A stretch of DNA of 64,000 nt, taken from Pseudophaeobacter arcticus DSM 23566 (lineage in GTDB: Bacteria; Pseudomonadota; Alphaproteobacteria; Rhodobacterales; Rhodobacteraceae). The notes under the pieces were generated by a model. It worked only from the letters and a program-made list of their open reading frames with translations. It had not been told where the DNA came from and did no database searches. The DNA lies in contig NZ_AXBF01000004.1 in the NCBI RefSeq assembly GCF_000473205.1, forward strand, positions 186,001 through 250,000, written 5' to 3'. This document shows positions 17,141 through 26,036 of this stretch, one piece after another. Both the position numbers and the translations under genes were made by a program. The first letter of the stretch is position 1. The number at the start of each line of letters is the position of its first letter.

Positions 17141-17174
17141 GCCCCTGTTTGGCCTGTGTTTGGCCCATGTTTGA
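17141..17174 (+). repeat. Degenerate 11-12-nt tandem repeat upstream of yceI-like gene
   Basis: Three units resembling CCTGTTTGG / CCTGTGTTTGG / CCCATGTTTGA follow one another in the spacer between the rhodanese and YceI genes. The units are diverged and the period is 11-12 nt. No other feature is evident in the 17105-17329 spacer. Confidence 0.45.
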
Positions 17175-17329
17175 CCAGTGCCCTGCCCTGACCGGCAAGG
17201 CGCCAGCCCCACGCAAGAGTGATCATCCCGATCCTCGCACTGGTGGCAAAACCTGCTAAGGGTACAAAGAGAGGTTTGTCTCAAACGAAACTGAGACCTC
17301 CACAGCCCGGACAGAGCAGGGACCTGACC

Positions 17330-17953
17330 ATGCCATCACGACGACAAATCCTTATGGGCCTTTTAAGCCTGGCCGCAGGCACCGGGCTCGCCTCGGTACC
17401 TGGGCCGCTCGGGGCGGCAAGCCGAACCCAAACCCCGGGCTATGCTTTGGACCTTGCTGCCACTGAGGTGACATTCGGATTTCGCCTCAATGGTATTTGG
17501 CAAAAGGGCACGATGCCCATTGCCAGCTCAAAGGTGATGCTGGACCCCAAGCGACTGACCGAAACCCGGGTCGCTGTCTCGCTGGATGCCAGGGCTGCCA
17601 AAACTGGCCTGATCTTTGCCACCAAGGCCATGACCGGCCCCGATGTTCTGGATGTCACGCGGTTTCCGACCATCAGCTTTGTTACCCGCCGCGTTCTCCT
17701 TGGCCCCGAGGGGCGCCTGTCCAATGGGGCCGAACTCATCGGAGATCTCACCCTGCGCGGGGTAACCCTGCCTCTTTCCCTGCAGATCGCCTTGTTTCGT
17801 CGCATAGGCAGTGCTGCGGATGATCTCAGCCGTCTGGATGTCACCCTGCACGGCAGCCTGAGCCGTTCCGCCTATGGTGCATCGGGCTATGCCGGACTGG
17901 TCGGTGACATCGTGCGCCTGGACATTCGCGCCAGTCTGCATCAGGTGGCATAA
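17330..17953 (+). CDS. YceI-family exported protein
   Basis: 207 residues. The N-terminus MPSRRQILMGLLSLAAG has a twin-arginine-like motif followed by a hydrophobic stretch and an Ala-rich cleavage region. The rest is a YceI lipocalin-like barrel: LDLAATEVTFGFRLNG, MTGPDVLDVTRFPTISFVTR, LIGDLTLRGVTLPLSL. The family binds isoprenoid-type lipids in the periplasm. Start chosen at 17330 so that the signal sequence is at the N-terminus; the frame is open from 17219. Confidence 0.82.
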   Translation: MPSRRQILMGLLSLAAGTGLASVPGPLGAASRTQTPGYALDLAATEVTFGFRLNGIWQKGTMPIASSKVMLDPKRLTETRVAVSLDARAAKTGLIFATKAMTGPDVLDVTRFPTISFVTRRVLLGPEGRLSNGAELIGDLTLRGVTLPLSLQIALFRRIGSAADDLSRLDVTLHGSLSRSAYGASGYAGLVGDIVRLDIRASLHQVA

Positions 17954-18034
17954 GTATCGCCAACAGGCTGGATACGACATTTGCGTCGAAAAAACTCTTG
18001 CAGCGCCCCCGTCTTACAGCATTGAGTGCCTGTT

Positions 18035-19264
18035 ATGCGTATGATTATTTCCTTTGCTGCCTTGTTCCTCTCTGTGGTGCTCCTGCAATTTTCAACCGGA
18101 GGCGTTGGACCGCTTGATGCGCTGTCAGGGTTTACCTTAGGGTTTGACAAGGAACAGATCGGCCTGTTGGGCTCGGCGCATTTTCTGGGATTTTTTATTG
18201 GCTGCTGGTGGGTGCCGCGCCTGCTGGGCACCATCGGCCATTCGCGCAGCTTTGCGGTTTGTACTGCCCTGGGGGCCATGGGGCTGATTGGCCATACGCT
18301 GACAGACAACCCCTATGCCTGGGCCGCCATGCGGATTGCTTCCGGGGTCTGTGTGGCCGGCGCCTATACAGTGATCGAAGCCTGGCTCAACGCCAAGGTC
18401 ACCAATGAGACCCGCGGCCGGGCCATGGGCACCTACCGGCTGGTGGACATGGGCGGCTCGCTGGGGGCGCAGCTGTTCATCGCGGTACTGCCGCCGGCCT
18501 ATTATGTCTCTTACAACCTGTTGGCGCTGCTGTGCTGTGCGGCCTTGCTGCCGCTCACCCTGACCCGTGCCAGCCAGCCCGAGACACCAAAGGCCCCGCG
18601 CCTGCGGCCCAAACTGGCCTGGCACTGCTCGCCGCTGGCAGTCGCCGGGGTGATTGTTGCTGCGCTCAGCTCGGCCTCATTCCGAATGGTTGGGCCGATT
18701 TATGGACAAGAGGTCGGGCTGGAGATTGACCAGATTGCCTTTTTCCTGGCCTCATTCGTTCTGGGCGGCGCGCTGGCGCAGTATCCGATGGGCTGGCTGG
18801 CCGATAAATATGACCGGCGCTGGGTGCTGATCTGGCTGTCGGCGGCGGCGGTGGGCAGCTGCCTCATCACCATGGCGGCCAGCCAGTCCGGCACGCTTGG
18901 CGTTATGCTGGCGGCCGGGTTCTTTGGCCTCACCACCTTTCCGATTTTCTCGCTCTCCTCTGCGCATGCCAATGATTTTGCCACCTCCGAACAACGGGTT
19001 GAACTCTCGGCGGCCTTGATGTTCTTTTTTGCGCTTGGCGCAATTGCAGCCCCCTATGTGACCTCCAGCCTGATCAGCAGCTATGGGCCACGAGCCTTGT
19101 TTGCCTTTGTCGCCATCGGTCATATCCTGCTGATCATATTTGGTCTCACCCGGATGCGGGTGCGGCCTGGGCCAAAGGCAGAAGACCGGACCCGCTACGT
19201 CTATGCGCCGCGCACCTCTTTCACCATTGGTCGATTGCTGAAACGAGCGCGCGAGCGCAAATGA
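18035..19264 (+). CDS. MFS transporter
   Basis: 409 residues with twelve predicted membrane helices and the MFS loop motif in the second half (GWLADKYDRRWVLIW) plus GRAMGTYRLVDMGGSLGAQLF in the first. It belongs to the YcaD-like group of major-facilitator exporters; substrate unknown. The ATG at 18035 (MRMIISFAALFLS) gives a normal N-terminus; a GTG at 18026 is possible. Confidence 0.82.
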   Translation: MRMIISFAALFLSVVLLQFSTGGVGPLDALSGFTLGFDKEQIGLLGSAHFLGFFIGCWWVPRLLGTIGHSRSFAVCTALGAMGLIGHTLTDNPYAWAAMRIASGVCVAGAYTVIEAWLNAKVTNETRGRAMGTYRLVDMGGSLGAQLFIAVLPPAYYVSYNLLALLCCAALLPLTLTRASQPETPKAPRLRPKLAWHCSPLAVAGVIVAALSSASFRMVGPIYGQEVGLEIDQIAFFLASFVLGGALAQYPMGWLADKYDRRWVLIWLSAAAVGSCLITMAASQSGTLGVMLAAGFFGLTTFPIFSLSSAHANDFATSEQRVELSAALMFFFALGAIAAPYVTSSLISSYGPRALFAFVAIGHILLIIFGLTRMRVRPGPKAEDRTRYVYAPRTSFTIGRLLKRARERK

Positions 19265-19286
19265 AAAGGGCCGGAAGCTCCGGCCC
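19264..19286 (-). terminator. Rho-independent terminator of the flotillin operon
   Basis: Read on the minus strand, GGGCCGGA-gct-TCCGGCCC is followed by TTTTCAT. The stem also lies right after the MFS stop, so it may act on both convergent units, but the T-run is on the minus side. Confidence 0.8.
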
Positions 19287-19340
19287 TCTCGCTGAATCAC
19301 AGTGGTAAAATTGCAGTGTCTGAAACACTGCTGGCATTGC

Positions 19341-21050
19341 TCAGGCTGCGGGGCCCGGCTCCGCCTCTGATGCGTCGCCGTTCACCACGGCCGGCGCATT
19401 CACAACCGCGGGCCTGGGTGCCTCAACCCCAAGCGCGGCACTGGTGATCCCGCTCACGCCGTCTTCCATCGACAGGCCCAGCTCTTCGCCCAGCTTTTTC
19501 AGCGCCGGCATCTGCACCGCCATACCCATGATCGAGTCCAGCGCCTGATTTACCACCGGCTTTTCGCCAGCACCGGCCTGTAGGGTGTGACCATTGCCCC
19601 CAACGCCCCCCATCGCGCCAATACCGCTAACCTGATGGATCTTGATCGAGTCGATCTTTTCAGCAGGTTTCACCATCTCGGCGACGATCAAAGGCAGCGC
19701 CTCGAGACGGGCCAGATCAATCTTCATGCCGATCAGCTCAGCCGAGAGCGCATTTTCGGCATCGACAATGGCGCGCTTCCCTTCGGCCTCGGCCAGCATG
19801 TCGTTCTTCTTTGCCTCGGCGCGGATATTGAGCGCATCAGCTTCGGCCTGTGCCTCCTCGCGGCGGGCCTCGGCCCGGTCGGCGGCGGCGTCCTTCTCGG
19901 CCTGGGCGGCCAGACGGATGGCGGTGGCCTGACGTTCGGCTTCGCGGGTGGCCTGGATCAGCACAATCTGCTTTTCACGCTCTGCCTCGGCCACCTGACG
20001 GGCGGTTGTCACCGCTTCCGTCGCCTTGGTGGCTTCGGCGCGGGCCAGATCGGCGGAGGCGCGGGCGCGGCTTTCCTCTTCCGATTTTTGCTGAATGATG
20101 ATCTGGCGTTCCTGCTCGGCCACCTCCAGTTCACGCTCCTTGGTGATCTCGGCGACGCGGATCTTGCGCTCGCGCTCAATATCGGCAGACCGGATCGCCT
20201 CTTCCCGTGCAATGCGGGAGCGTTCGGTTTCGCGCACAGAATCTTCGGTCCGGGCTGCAATCTCAGCCTCCTGGGCGACGCGCAGGGTCTCGATCCTTTC
20301 TTTCTGCTCGATGCGAGCCTGTTCCTCGTCCTGTTCAATCAACAGTTTCTGACGCTGCGCCTCCATCGACGCACGGCGCACCGAAACGTCAGCATCCGCA
20401 TCAATCTGGGCGCGCTCCATCTTTGAGGTCGCAATCACCTCAGCCAGTTTGCGCATGCCAACAGCGTTAAAGGCGTTGTTCTCATCCAGGGCCTCAAACG
20501 GGGTCTGGTCCAGCGCGGTCAGCGACACCGATTCCAGCGAGAGACCGTTTTTGGTCAAATCCTCGGAAACGGCGTTTTGTACTTCCTGAACAAAATCAGC
20601 CCGGTTTTCATGCAGACCATCCATGGTCATCTGCGCCGCAACCGCGCGCAGACCATCAATCAGCTTGCCCTCGATCATCTCGCGCAGCTGTTCCACATCA
20701 AACGTCCGGTCCCCCAGTGTCTGGGCTGCGCGGGCAATCCCTTCGGAGGTCGCCATGACCGAGACGTAAAATTCCACGCCAACATCGACGCGCATCCTGT
20801 CCTGCGTGATTAGGGCCGCCTCACCGTCGCGCTTTACCTCAAGACGCAGGGTCTTCATGTTGACCGGGCTGACTTCATGCAGCAATGGCACCACAAGAAC
20901 GCCACCGTCCATGATGACCTTCTTCCCGCCCGAGCCGGTTCTAATCAGGCTGACTTCGCGGGTTGAGCGCCGATACAAGCGCCCAAGCACCAGACCAATA
21001 ACAAGAAGCAGTGCCAGTACACTGGGCACACCAATAATCAGAAAATCCAT
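19341..21050 (-). CDS. Flotillin/YqiK-like membrane scaffold protein
   Basis: 569 residues: an N-terminal membrane helix (MDFLIIGVPSVLALLLVIGLV), an SPFH/band-7 domain (about 30-200, REVSLIRTGSGGKKVIMDGG), a long Ala/Glu/Arg coiled coil (about 215-430) and a Gly-rich C-terminal oligomerisation region. It should form lipid-associated assemblies at the inner membrane. The frame extends to 21158, but the ATG at 21050 has a strong GGAGGAATTCAA upstream, puts the membrane helix at the N-terminus as in the family, and leaves out a QxxE repeat that uses codons rare for this genome. Follows the OB-fold partner gene, as yqiK follows yqiJ in E. coli. Confidence 0.87.
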   Translation of the reverse strand: MDFLIIGVPSVLALLLVIGLVLGRLYRRSTREVSLIRTGSGGKKVIMDGGVLVVPLLHEVSPVNMKTLRLEVKRDGEAALITQDRMRVDVGVEFYVSVMATSEGIARAAQTLGDRTFDVEQLREMIEGKLIDGLRAVAAQMTMDGLHENRADFVQEVQNAVSEDLTKNGLSLESVSLTALDQTPFEALDENNAFNAVGMRKLAEVIATSKMERAQIDADADVSVRRASMEAQRQKLLIEQDEEQARIEQKERIETLRVAQEAEIAARTEDSVRETERSRIAREEAIRSADIERERKIRVAEITKERELEVAEQERQIIIQQKSEEESRARASADLARAEATKATEAVTTARQVAEAEREKQIVLIQATREAERQATAIRLAAQAEKDAAADRAEARREEAQAEADALNIRAEAKKNDMLAEAEGKRAIVDAENALSAELIGMKIDLARLEALPLIVAEMVKPAEKIDSIKIHQVSGIGAMGGVGGNGHTLQAGAGEKPVVNQALDSIMGMAVQMPALKKLGEELGLSMEDGVSGITSAALGVEAPRPAVVNAPAVVNGDASEAEPGPAA

Positions 21051-21077
21051 TTGAATTCCTCCATCGTCCAATAAAAT

Positions 21078-21149
21078 TTCGGCCGGTTGTTCGATTGTTT
21101 GTTCAGCCGGTTGTTCAGCTGTTTGTTCGATTATTTGTTCGGTTGTTTT
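21078..21149 (-). repeat. Six 12-nt tandem units in the yqiJ/yqiK-like spacer
   Basis: Six consecutive dodecamers of the form TTC(A/G)xxxxxTTG on the plus strand, for example TTCGGCCGGTTG and TTCGATTGTTTG. If translated they encode Q-x-x-E tetrapeptides. They lie between the OB-fold gene stop and the preferred flotillin start and end 27 nt upstream of it. Confidence 0.8.
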
Positions 21150-21203
21150 CTTGGCCATTTCAAAGCTGCCTTTTTGTCAGCAGGGAACTGGCGACATCAG
21201 GTG

Positions 21204-21974
21204 TCATTCCGACAGTGGGATCAGAACATAGGCATCCTGCCGTCTGTCCCGGATCACCAGCACCTCGGTGCCCTGTGTAATCTCTTCGCCCTTGGCAAAG
21301 GGTTCGGCGCGCAGGTAATGCGCATTGCCATAGCGATCCATCACCCGCACCTCGGCGGGGCGGCCTGTGGCAGCGGTACCTTGGGTAATCACGCCTCGTC
21401 GACGCCCCAGGCTACGATCTGACAGAGCCTCGGTTTCGGTCTGCGGCAAGATCCGCGCAAAGACCGCGCCAAAGCGACGGGCAAACCACAGACCAAAGGC
21501 ACCAGCCGGAAGCGCAACCAGCCAGGCCGTCAGGGTATCGGACAGCACGGATTGCACCCCCAGTTGCACCCCGATGCCGCTTAGACCAAATCCCAGCAAA
21601 AACACGGCAAGCCAGATCAGCATCGGCATTTTGCCCAAGCCCAACCAGCCGCTTAGCCCTCCAGGGGCGTCGAGCGCCATATCGCCGTCGGCCAGGTCAA
21701 CGCCGTCGATATCCGCAAGATCAAGGTCGCCCAGATCTCCAAACTCTCCAAGATCGCTCAACGCATCTGCGTCCAGGGAGATATCGCCCCCCAAATCACC
21801 CATGTCGCCCAACGCAGGGCCGTCGGCACCATCAAGACCTGCGTCGGCTTCACCACCGCCAAGAAAGCTCGCCCCGATCAGCAAGGCCGCCAGTTCCAAC
21901 CCGGCAAGACCAAATAAAAGCGCCAGCGCAAAGGTGAACGGCAGAAAACCGGGATCAAACAGGTAGTCAAACAT
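21204..21974 (-). CDS. YqiJ-like OB-fold membrane protein (NfeD-related)
   Basis: 256 residues: an N-terminal membrane helix (FTFALALLFGLAGLELAALLIG), an acidic Asp/Gly-rich loop of about 70 residues (GDLGGDISLDADALSDLGEF), two further helices (MPMLIWLAVFLLGFGLSGIG; LTAWLVALPAGAFGLWFA) and a C-terminal OB-like domain (GVITQGTAATGRPAEVRVMD). This is the usual partner of YqiK-type flotillins. The acidic loop is unusually long and could bind divalent cations. First gene of the two-gene operon. Confidence 0.8.
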   Translation of the reverse strand: MFDYLFDPGFLPFTFALALLFGLAGLELAALLIGASFLGGGEADAGLDGADGPALGDMGDLGGDISLDADALSDLGEFGDLGDLDLADIDGVDLADGDMALDAPGGLSGWLGLGKMPMLIWLAVFLLGFGLSGIGVQLGVQSVLSDTLTAWLVALPAGAFGLWFARRFGAVFARILPQTETEALSDRSLGRRRGVITQGTAATGRPAEVRVMDRYGNAHYLRAEPFAKGEEITQGTEVLVIRDRRQDAYVLIPLSE

Positions 21975-22010
21975 CTATGGCAAGATCCTCAGGTCAGAAA
22001 CTTCATTCAG

Positions 22011-22030
22011 TATGCAATGGTATGCAATAT
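22011..22030. repeat. 10-nt direct repeat in the yqiJ-like/metG divergent region
   Basis: TATGCAATGG is followed directly by TATGCAATAT, within 40 nt of the divergent OB-fold gene start. It may be part of an operator or promoter. The remaining 21975-22220 spacer shows no gene. Confidence 0.35.
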
Positions 22031-22220
22031 ATCTGGTGCCGTGTCTGTGAAATTTCAAGATATTGGATGCATTACTCCCGTTATAGCTGCGCCAGAGCTG
22101 GTAATAAAGCAAGATGAAGACGGCATGGCTTCCAAAAATGCCCCGAAAGGTCCAGCCGGGGTTTTCGTGTCGCGCGGCATGGGGTAGACGGGCCTTTGAC
22201 TTTACACATGGGTGGATGGC

Positions 22221-23939
22221 ATGGCACGCATTCTGATTACTTCGGCAATTCCCTATATCAACGGGATCAAGCACCTGGGAAATCTGGTTGGCAGTCAGCT
22301 GCCGGCTGATCTTTATGCCCGGTTCCAGCGCGCCACCGGCAACGAGGTTCTGTTTCTCTGCGCCACTGATGAACACGGCACCCCCGCCGAACTTGCTGCC
22401 GCCAAGGCCGGCAAGCCCGTCGATGAGTTTTGCGCCGAAATGCATGAGGTCCAGGCTGGAATCGCCAAGGGCTTTGGCCTCAGCTTTGATCACTTTGGCC
22501 GCTCCTCCAGCCCGCAGAACCACAGGCTGACCCAGCATTTTGCCGGAAAGCTTGCCGAGGCAGGCCTGATCCGCGAAGTGGACGACAGCCAGATCTACTC
22601 CCACGCCGATGGCCGCTTCCTGCCCGACCGCTATGTCGAAGGCACCTGCCCCAACTGCGGCTATGAAAAAGCCCGCGGCGATCAATGTGAAGAATGCACC
22701 AAACAGCTGGACCCCACCGACCTGATCAATCCACGCTCGGCGATCTCCGGCTCCACCGATCTGGAAGTACGCGCCACCAAGCACCTGTTCCTGTGCCAAA
22801 GCCAGATGAAGGACCAGCTGGATGCCTGGATCAACAGCAAAGCCGACTGGCCAGTGCTGACCACCTCAATCGCCAAAAAATGGCTGCATGACGGCGACGG
22901 TTTGCAGGACCGGGGCATCACCCGCGATCTCGACTGGGGGATTCCGGTCAAAAAAGGCACCGAGGACTGGCCCGGCATGGAAGGCAAGGTCTTCTACGTC
23001 TGGTTTGATGCGCCCATCGAATACATCGCCGCCGCCGGTGAATGGGCCGAGGCCAATGGCAAGACGGACGCCGACTGGCAACGCTGGTGGCGCACCGACA
23101 TGGGGGCGGATGATGTCAAATATGTCCAGTTCATGGGCAAAGACAACGTGCCCTTCCACACCCTGTCCTTCCCGGCCACCATCTTGGGTTCTGGCGAACC
23201 CTGGAAACTGGTCGACCACCTCAAAAGCTTCAACTACCTGAACTATGATGGCGGCCAGTTCTCCACCAGCCAGGGGCGCGGCATCTTTATGGATCAGGCG
23301 CTGGAAATCCTGCCCGCTGACTATTGGCGCTGGTGGCTGCTCAGCCATGCCCCCGAAAGCTCCGACTCCGAATTCACCTGGGAGAATTTCCAGCAATCGG
23401 TGAACAAGGACCTGGCGGATGTTCTGGGCAATTTTGTCAGCCGTATCACCAAGTTCTGCCGCTCCAAATTTGGCGAATCTGTTCCCGAATCTGCCCCCTA
23501 TGGCGAACCGGAAAAAGCGCTGATTGGTGATCTCACCAGCCGCATTCGGGCCTATGAGCAGCACATGGAAAACATGGAAGTGCGCAAATCCGCGCAGGAG
23601 CTGCGGGCGATCTGGGTTGCCGGCAACGAATACCTGCAAAGCACCGCCCCCTGGTCCACCTTCAAGACCAACCCGGACCTGGCCGCAACCCAGGTGCGTC
23701 TCGGCCTCAATCTGATCCGTCTCTATGCGGTGCTGAGCGCACCCTTTATTCCCACCGCCTCCAAGGTCCTGATGCAGGCGCTGAACTGCGACGACTACAG
23801 CTGGCCGGTTGATGTGGATGCCGCTCTTGCCACTTTGCCTGCGGGCCATGGGTTTACCGTACCCGAAAACCTCTTTGCCAAAATCACCGACGAGCAGCGC
23901 GAAGAATGGCAAGAGCGTTTCGCCGGTACCCGCGACTAA
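22221..23939 (+). CDS. metG: Methionine--tRNA ligase
   Basis: 572 residues of class-I aminoacyl-tRNA synthetase, MetRS1 type. The HIGH-like motif is seen in [14 protein letters not shown], the zinc-knuckle region [17 protein letters not shown] is complete, and the KMSKS equivalent is FSTSQGRGI. The C-terminal anticodon-binding helices follow; no tRNA-binding appendix is present. It charges initiator and elongator tRNA-Met. Start at ATG 22221 ([15 protein letters not shown]), three codons after an in-frame ATG at 22212. Confidence 0.96.
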   Translation: MARILITSAIPYINGIKHLGNLVGSQLPADLYARFQRATGNEVLFLCATDEHGTPAELAAAKAGKPVDEFCAEMHEVQAGIAKGFGLSFDHFGRSSSPQNHRLTQHFAGKLAEAGLIREVDDSQIYSHADGRFLPDRYVEGTCPNCGYEKARGDQCEECTKQLDPTDLINPRSAISGSTDLEVRATKHLFLCQSQMKDQLDAWINSKADWPVLTTSIAKKWLHDGDGLQDRGITRDLDWGIPVKKGTEDWPGMEGKVFYVWFDAPIEYIAAAGEWAEANGKTDADWQRWWRTDMGADDVKYVQFMGKDNVPFHTLSFPATILGSGEPWKLVDHLKSFNYLNYDGGQFSTSQGRGIFMDQALEILPADYWRWWLLSHAPESSDSEFTWENFQQSVNKDLADVLGNFVSRITKFCRSKFGESVPESAPYGEPEKALIGDLTSRIRAYEQHMENMEVRKSAQELRAIWVAGNEYLQSTAPWSTFKTNPDLAATQVRLGLNLIRLYAVLSAPFIPTASKVLMQALNCDDYSWPVDVDAALATLPAGHGFTVPENLFAKITDEQREEWQERFAGTRD

Positions 23940-23991
23940 CCCCGCTTCCAGAAGACGCCAATCCGGCGCGCTCAAGCGCGCCAAGACCTGC

Positions 23992-24027
23992 AAAGCCCGC
24001 CTTTTTTGAAGGCGGGCTTTTCCTTTT
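23992..24027 (+). terminator. Rho-independent terminator of metG
   Basis: AAAGCCCGCCTT pairs with AAGGCGGGCTTT around a small T-rich loop and is followed by TTCCTTTT. A second short stem (GGCGCGCTC / AAGCGCGCC) lies just upstream at 23965-23982. Confidence 0.88.
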
Positions 24028-24121
24028 GGCAACGCTTCTTTTCACCACCCCACGTCTCAAACGTGGAAAATCACGCCTATCGTTTCACTTTTGGGAATAA
24101 TGCACCCAGGAGTAATATTTT

Positions 24122-24142
24122 TCCGACAAAAATAGTCGGAAT
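24122..24142. promoter_or_regulatory. Dyad operator candidate upstream of hemP, shared with bfd
   Basis: TTCCGAC and GTCGGAA form a perfect 7-bp inverted repeat around a 7-nt A/T spacer. In reverse orientation the 21-nt core matches the bfd upstream sequence at 27198-27218 at 19 of 21 positions. The binding protein is unknown. Confidence 0.55.
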
Positions 24143-24150
24143 GGGTTTTC

Positions 24151-24165
24151 TGATGAAATTAATCA
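24151..24165. promoter_or_regulatory. Iron-rhodo box (RirA/IscR-type site)
   Basis: TGATGAAATTAATCA fits the TGA-N9-TCA iron-responsive box described for RirA-type regulators of Alphaproteobacteria and is part of the wider palindrome CTGAT-N7-ATCAG. It sits upstream of hemP and the imelysin genes, consistent with iron repression. Confidence 0.65.
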
Positions 24166-24238
24166 GGTATAAAGCCCGCAGCCAACCTGACTCGACAGGC
24201 CAGCCCGGACCCACATCTCACAAATAGAAATCGCCACC

Positions 24239-24406
24239 ATGTCGATCAAAAGCCCTCAAACCCGCACGACCTGCCCCCGCCCCGAACCGACGGTGGAACG
24301 CGAGGCAATTTGGGCCCCGGTTTTTGCCCCCAGCGGCGCCCTCTGCGGGCTTTGTTTGGAGTGGCTTTTGGACAAGGCGGAATTCAACAATGGGCGACCC
24401 CTATGA
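24239..24406 (+). CDS. Possible small leader ORF coupled to hemP
   Basis: A 55-codon frame starts at ATG 24239 (MSIKSPQTRTTC) and contains GALCGLCLEWLLDKAEF. Its stop overlaps the hemP start as ATGA. No good Shine-Dalgarno precedes either start, so translation of this ORF could feed ribosomes to hemP. I know no homologue; it may be chance. Confidence 0.3.
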   Translation: MSIKSPQTRTTCPRPEPTVEREAIWAPVFAPSGALCGLCLEWLLDKAEFNNGRPL

Positions 24407-24573
24407 ACCAGATGACATCCAACCCGGTGCCAACCACCGCAACCCCCGAAGTTTTCCCAACCTACCATGCCGAGGATCTCACCCGCGGTGGCATTCAGGC
24501 GCGTATTCTGCTCAACGGCCAGATCTACAGCCTGCGCATCACCCGCGCCGGAAAACTGATCCTGACCAAATGA
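24403..24573 (+). CDS. hemP: Hemin uptake protein HemP
   Basis: 56 residues ending in the HemP signature: YHAEDLTRGG, then ARILLNGQIYSLRITRAGKLILTK-type C-terminus. HemP is a small cytosolic protein encoded with haem/iron uptake genes; in some species it promotes transcription of haem receptor genes. The start may be 24403 or the second ATG at 24412. It lies 238 nt after the iron-rhodo box and about 100 nt before the imelysin gene. Confidence 0.82.
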   Translation: MNQMTSNPVPTTATPEVFPTYHAEDLTRGGIQARILLNGQIYSLRITRAGKLILTK

Positions 24574-24676
24574 GCCAGCCACAGCCCTTCTGACCTGGTG
24601 GCACTGCGATCGCCCCGGCTCGGCTCCAGTGACCTTTCACCGACCCACCCAAGCGACATTATCCAAGGACTTCAAA

Positions 24677-25945
24677 ATGAAAAAACTGTTTCTGACTGGC
24701 TCCGCCCTGGCAGGTCTTGCTCTCGGCGCGACGCCCGTTCTGGCCGCGAGCAAGGCCGAGGTTCTGGCCAACTATGCCAATATCGCCCAAGCCAAGTACC
24801 AAGACAGCCTTGCCACCGCCCAGACGCTGCAAAAAGCTGTAGAGACATTGATCGCCGCGCCCTCTGCCGAGGCCCTGACCGCCGCACGTCACGCCTGGCT
24901 GGCGGCCCGCGTGCCCTATCAGCAGTCCGAAGTCTTCCGCTTTGGCAATGCCATCGTTGACGATTGGGAAGGCAAAGTGAATGCTTGGCCGCTGGATGAA
25001 GGCCTGATCGACTATGTGGATGCCGCCTATGGTGGCCCCAGCGACGAAAATGCCCTGGCCGCGCTGAACGTGATCGCCAATCCGAGCTTTGATCTCTCTG
25101 GTAAAACCATCGACACCAGCGCCATCACCCCGGCGCTGCTATCCGGCACCCTGCACGAAGCCGACGGTGTTGAGGCCAATGTGGCCACCGGCTATCACGC
25201 AGTTGAATTCCTGCTCTGGGGTCAGGATCTGAACGGCACCGACCACGGCGCAGGCAACCGCCCCTGGACCGACTATGCCGCAGGTGACGCCTGCACCAAT
25301 GGTCATTGCGACCGGCGTGGCGATTACCTGCAAGCCGCCACCGACCTGCTGGTCTCGGATCTGGAATGGATGGCGGCACAATGGAGCGAGACCGGCGCGG
25401 CCCGCTCTGCGCTGTTGGCCAATGAAAGCGCCGGGATTTCTGCCATGCTGACCGGCATGGGATCGCTGTCTTATGGCGAACAGGCCGGCGAGCGCATGCG
25501 CCTGGGCCTGATGCTGAATGACCCCGAAGAAGAGCACGATTGCTTTTCCGACAACACCCACAACAGCCATTATTACGATGGCCTGGGCGTTCAAAACGTC
25601 TACCTCGGCGAATATGTGCGGGTGAATGGCGCGCTGGTTTCAGGCCCCTCCCTGTCTGATCTGGTTGCCGCTGCTGATCCGGCGCTGGACGTCGAGATGC
25701 AGGCCAAACTCTCCACCACCATGCGGGCCCTGGGCCGGATCAAATCCACTGCCGAGGCAGGCTTTTCCTATGACCAGATGCTGGAACAGGGCAATGCCGC
25801 TGGCGAAGCCCTGATCATGGGTGGCGTCAATGGTCTGGTGGATCAAACCCAGTCGATCGAGCGTGTGGTAAAACTGCTCAATCTGGATGGTTTGGAATTT
25901 GAAGGCTCCGACAGCCTTGACAATCCCTCGGCTGTCTTCGAATAA
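24677..25945 (+). CDS. Imelysin-family iron-regulated protein (IrpA-like)
   Basis: 422 residues with a Sec signal peptide (MKKLFLTGSALAGLALGATP, cleavage near VLAAS). It contains the imelysin GxHxxE motif as GYHAVEFLLWGQDL and the two helical-bundle halves (RHAWLAARVPYQQSE; LDEGLIDYVD). Imelysins are periplasmic or lipid-anchored proteins made under iron limitation and thought to handle iron. AAGGAC precedes the ATG at 24677. This is the long COG3487-type member that starts the imelysin/DUF1111/imelysin/DUF1513 set. Confidence 0.9.
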   Translation: MKKLFLTGSALAGLALGATPVLAASKAEVLANYANIAQAKYQDSLATAQTLQKAVETLIAAPSAEALTAARHAWLAARVPYQQSEVFRFGNAIVDDWEGKVNAWPLDEGLIDYVDAAYGGPSDENALAALNVIANPSFDLSGKTIDTSAITPALLSGTLHEADGVEANVATGYHAVEFLLWGQDLNGTDHGAGNRPWTDYAAGDACTNGHCDRRGDYLQAATDLLVSDLEWMAAQWSETGAARSALLANESAGISAMLTGMGSLSYGEQAGERMRLGLMLNDPEEEHDCFSDNTHNSHYYDGLGVQNVYLGEYVRVNGALVSGPSLSDLVAAADPALDVEMQAKLSTTMRALGRIKSTAEAGFSYDQMLEQGNAAGEALIMGGVNGLVDQTQSIERVVKLLNLDGLEFEGSDSLDNPSAVFE

Positions 25946-26036
25946 ACATTCGATATGTAATATCATAACTTAATGAAACTCACGAGACCTGGCTGATCCC
26001 TGCAGCCGGGTCGCCCCACCAGAAAGAATACGTTCC

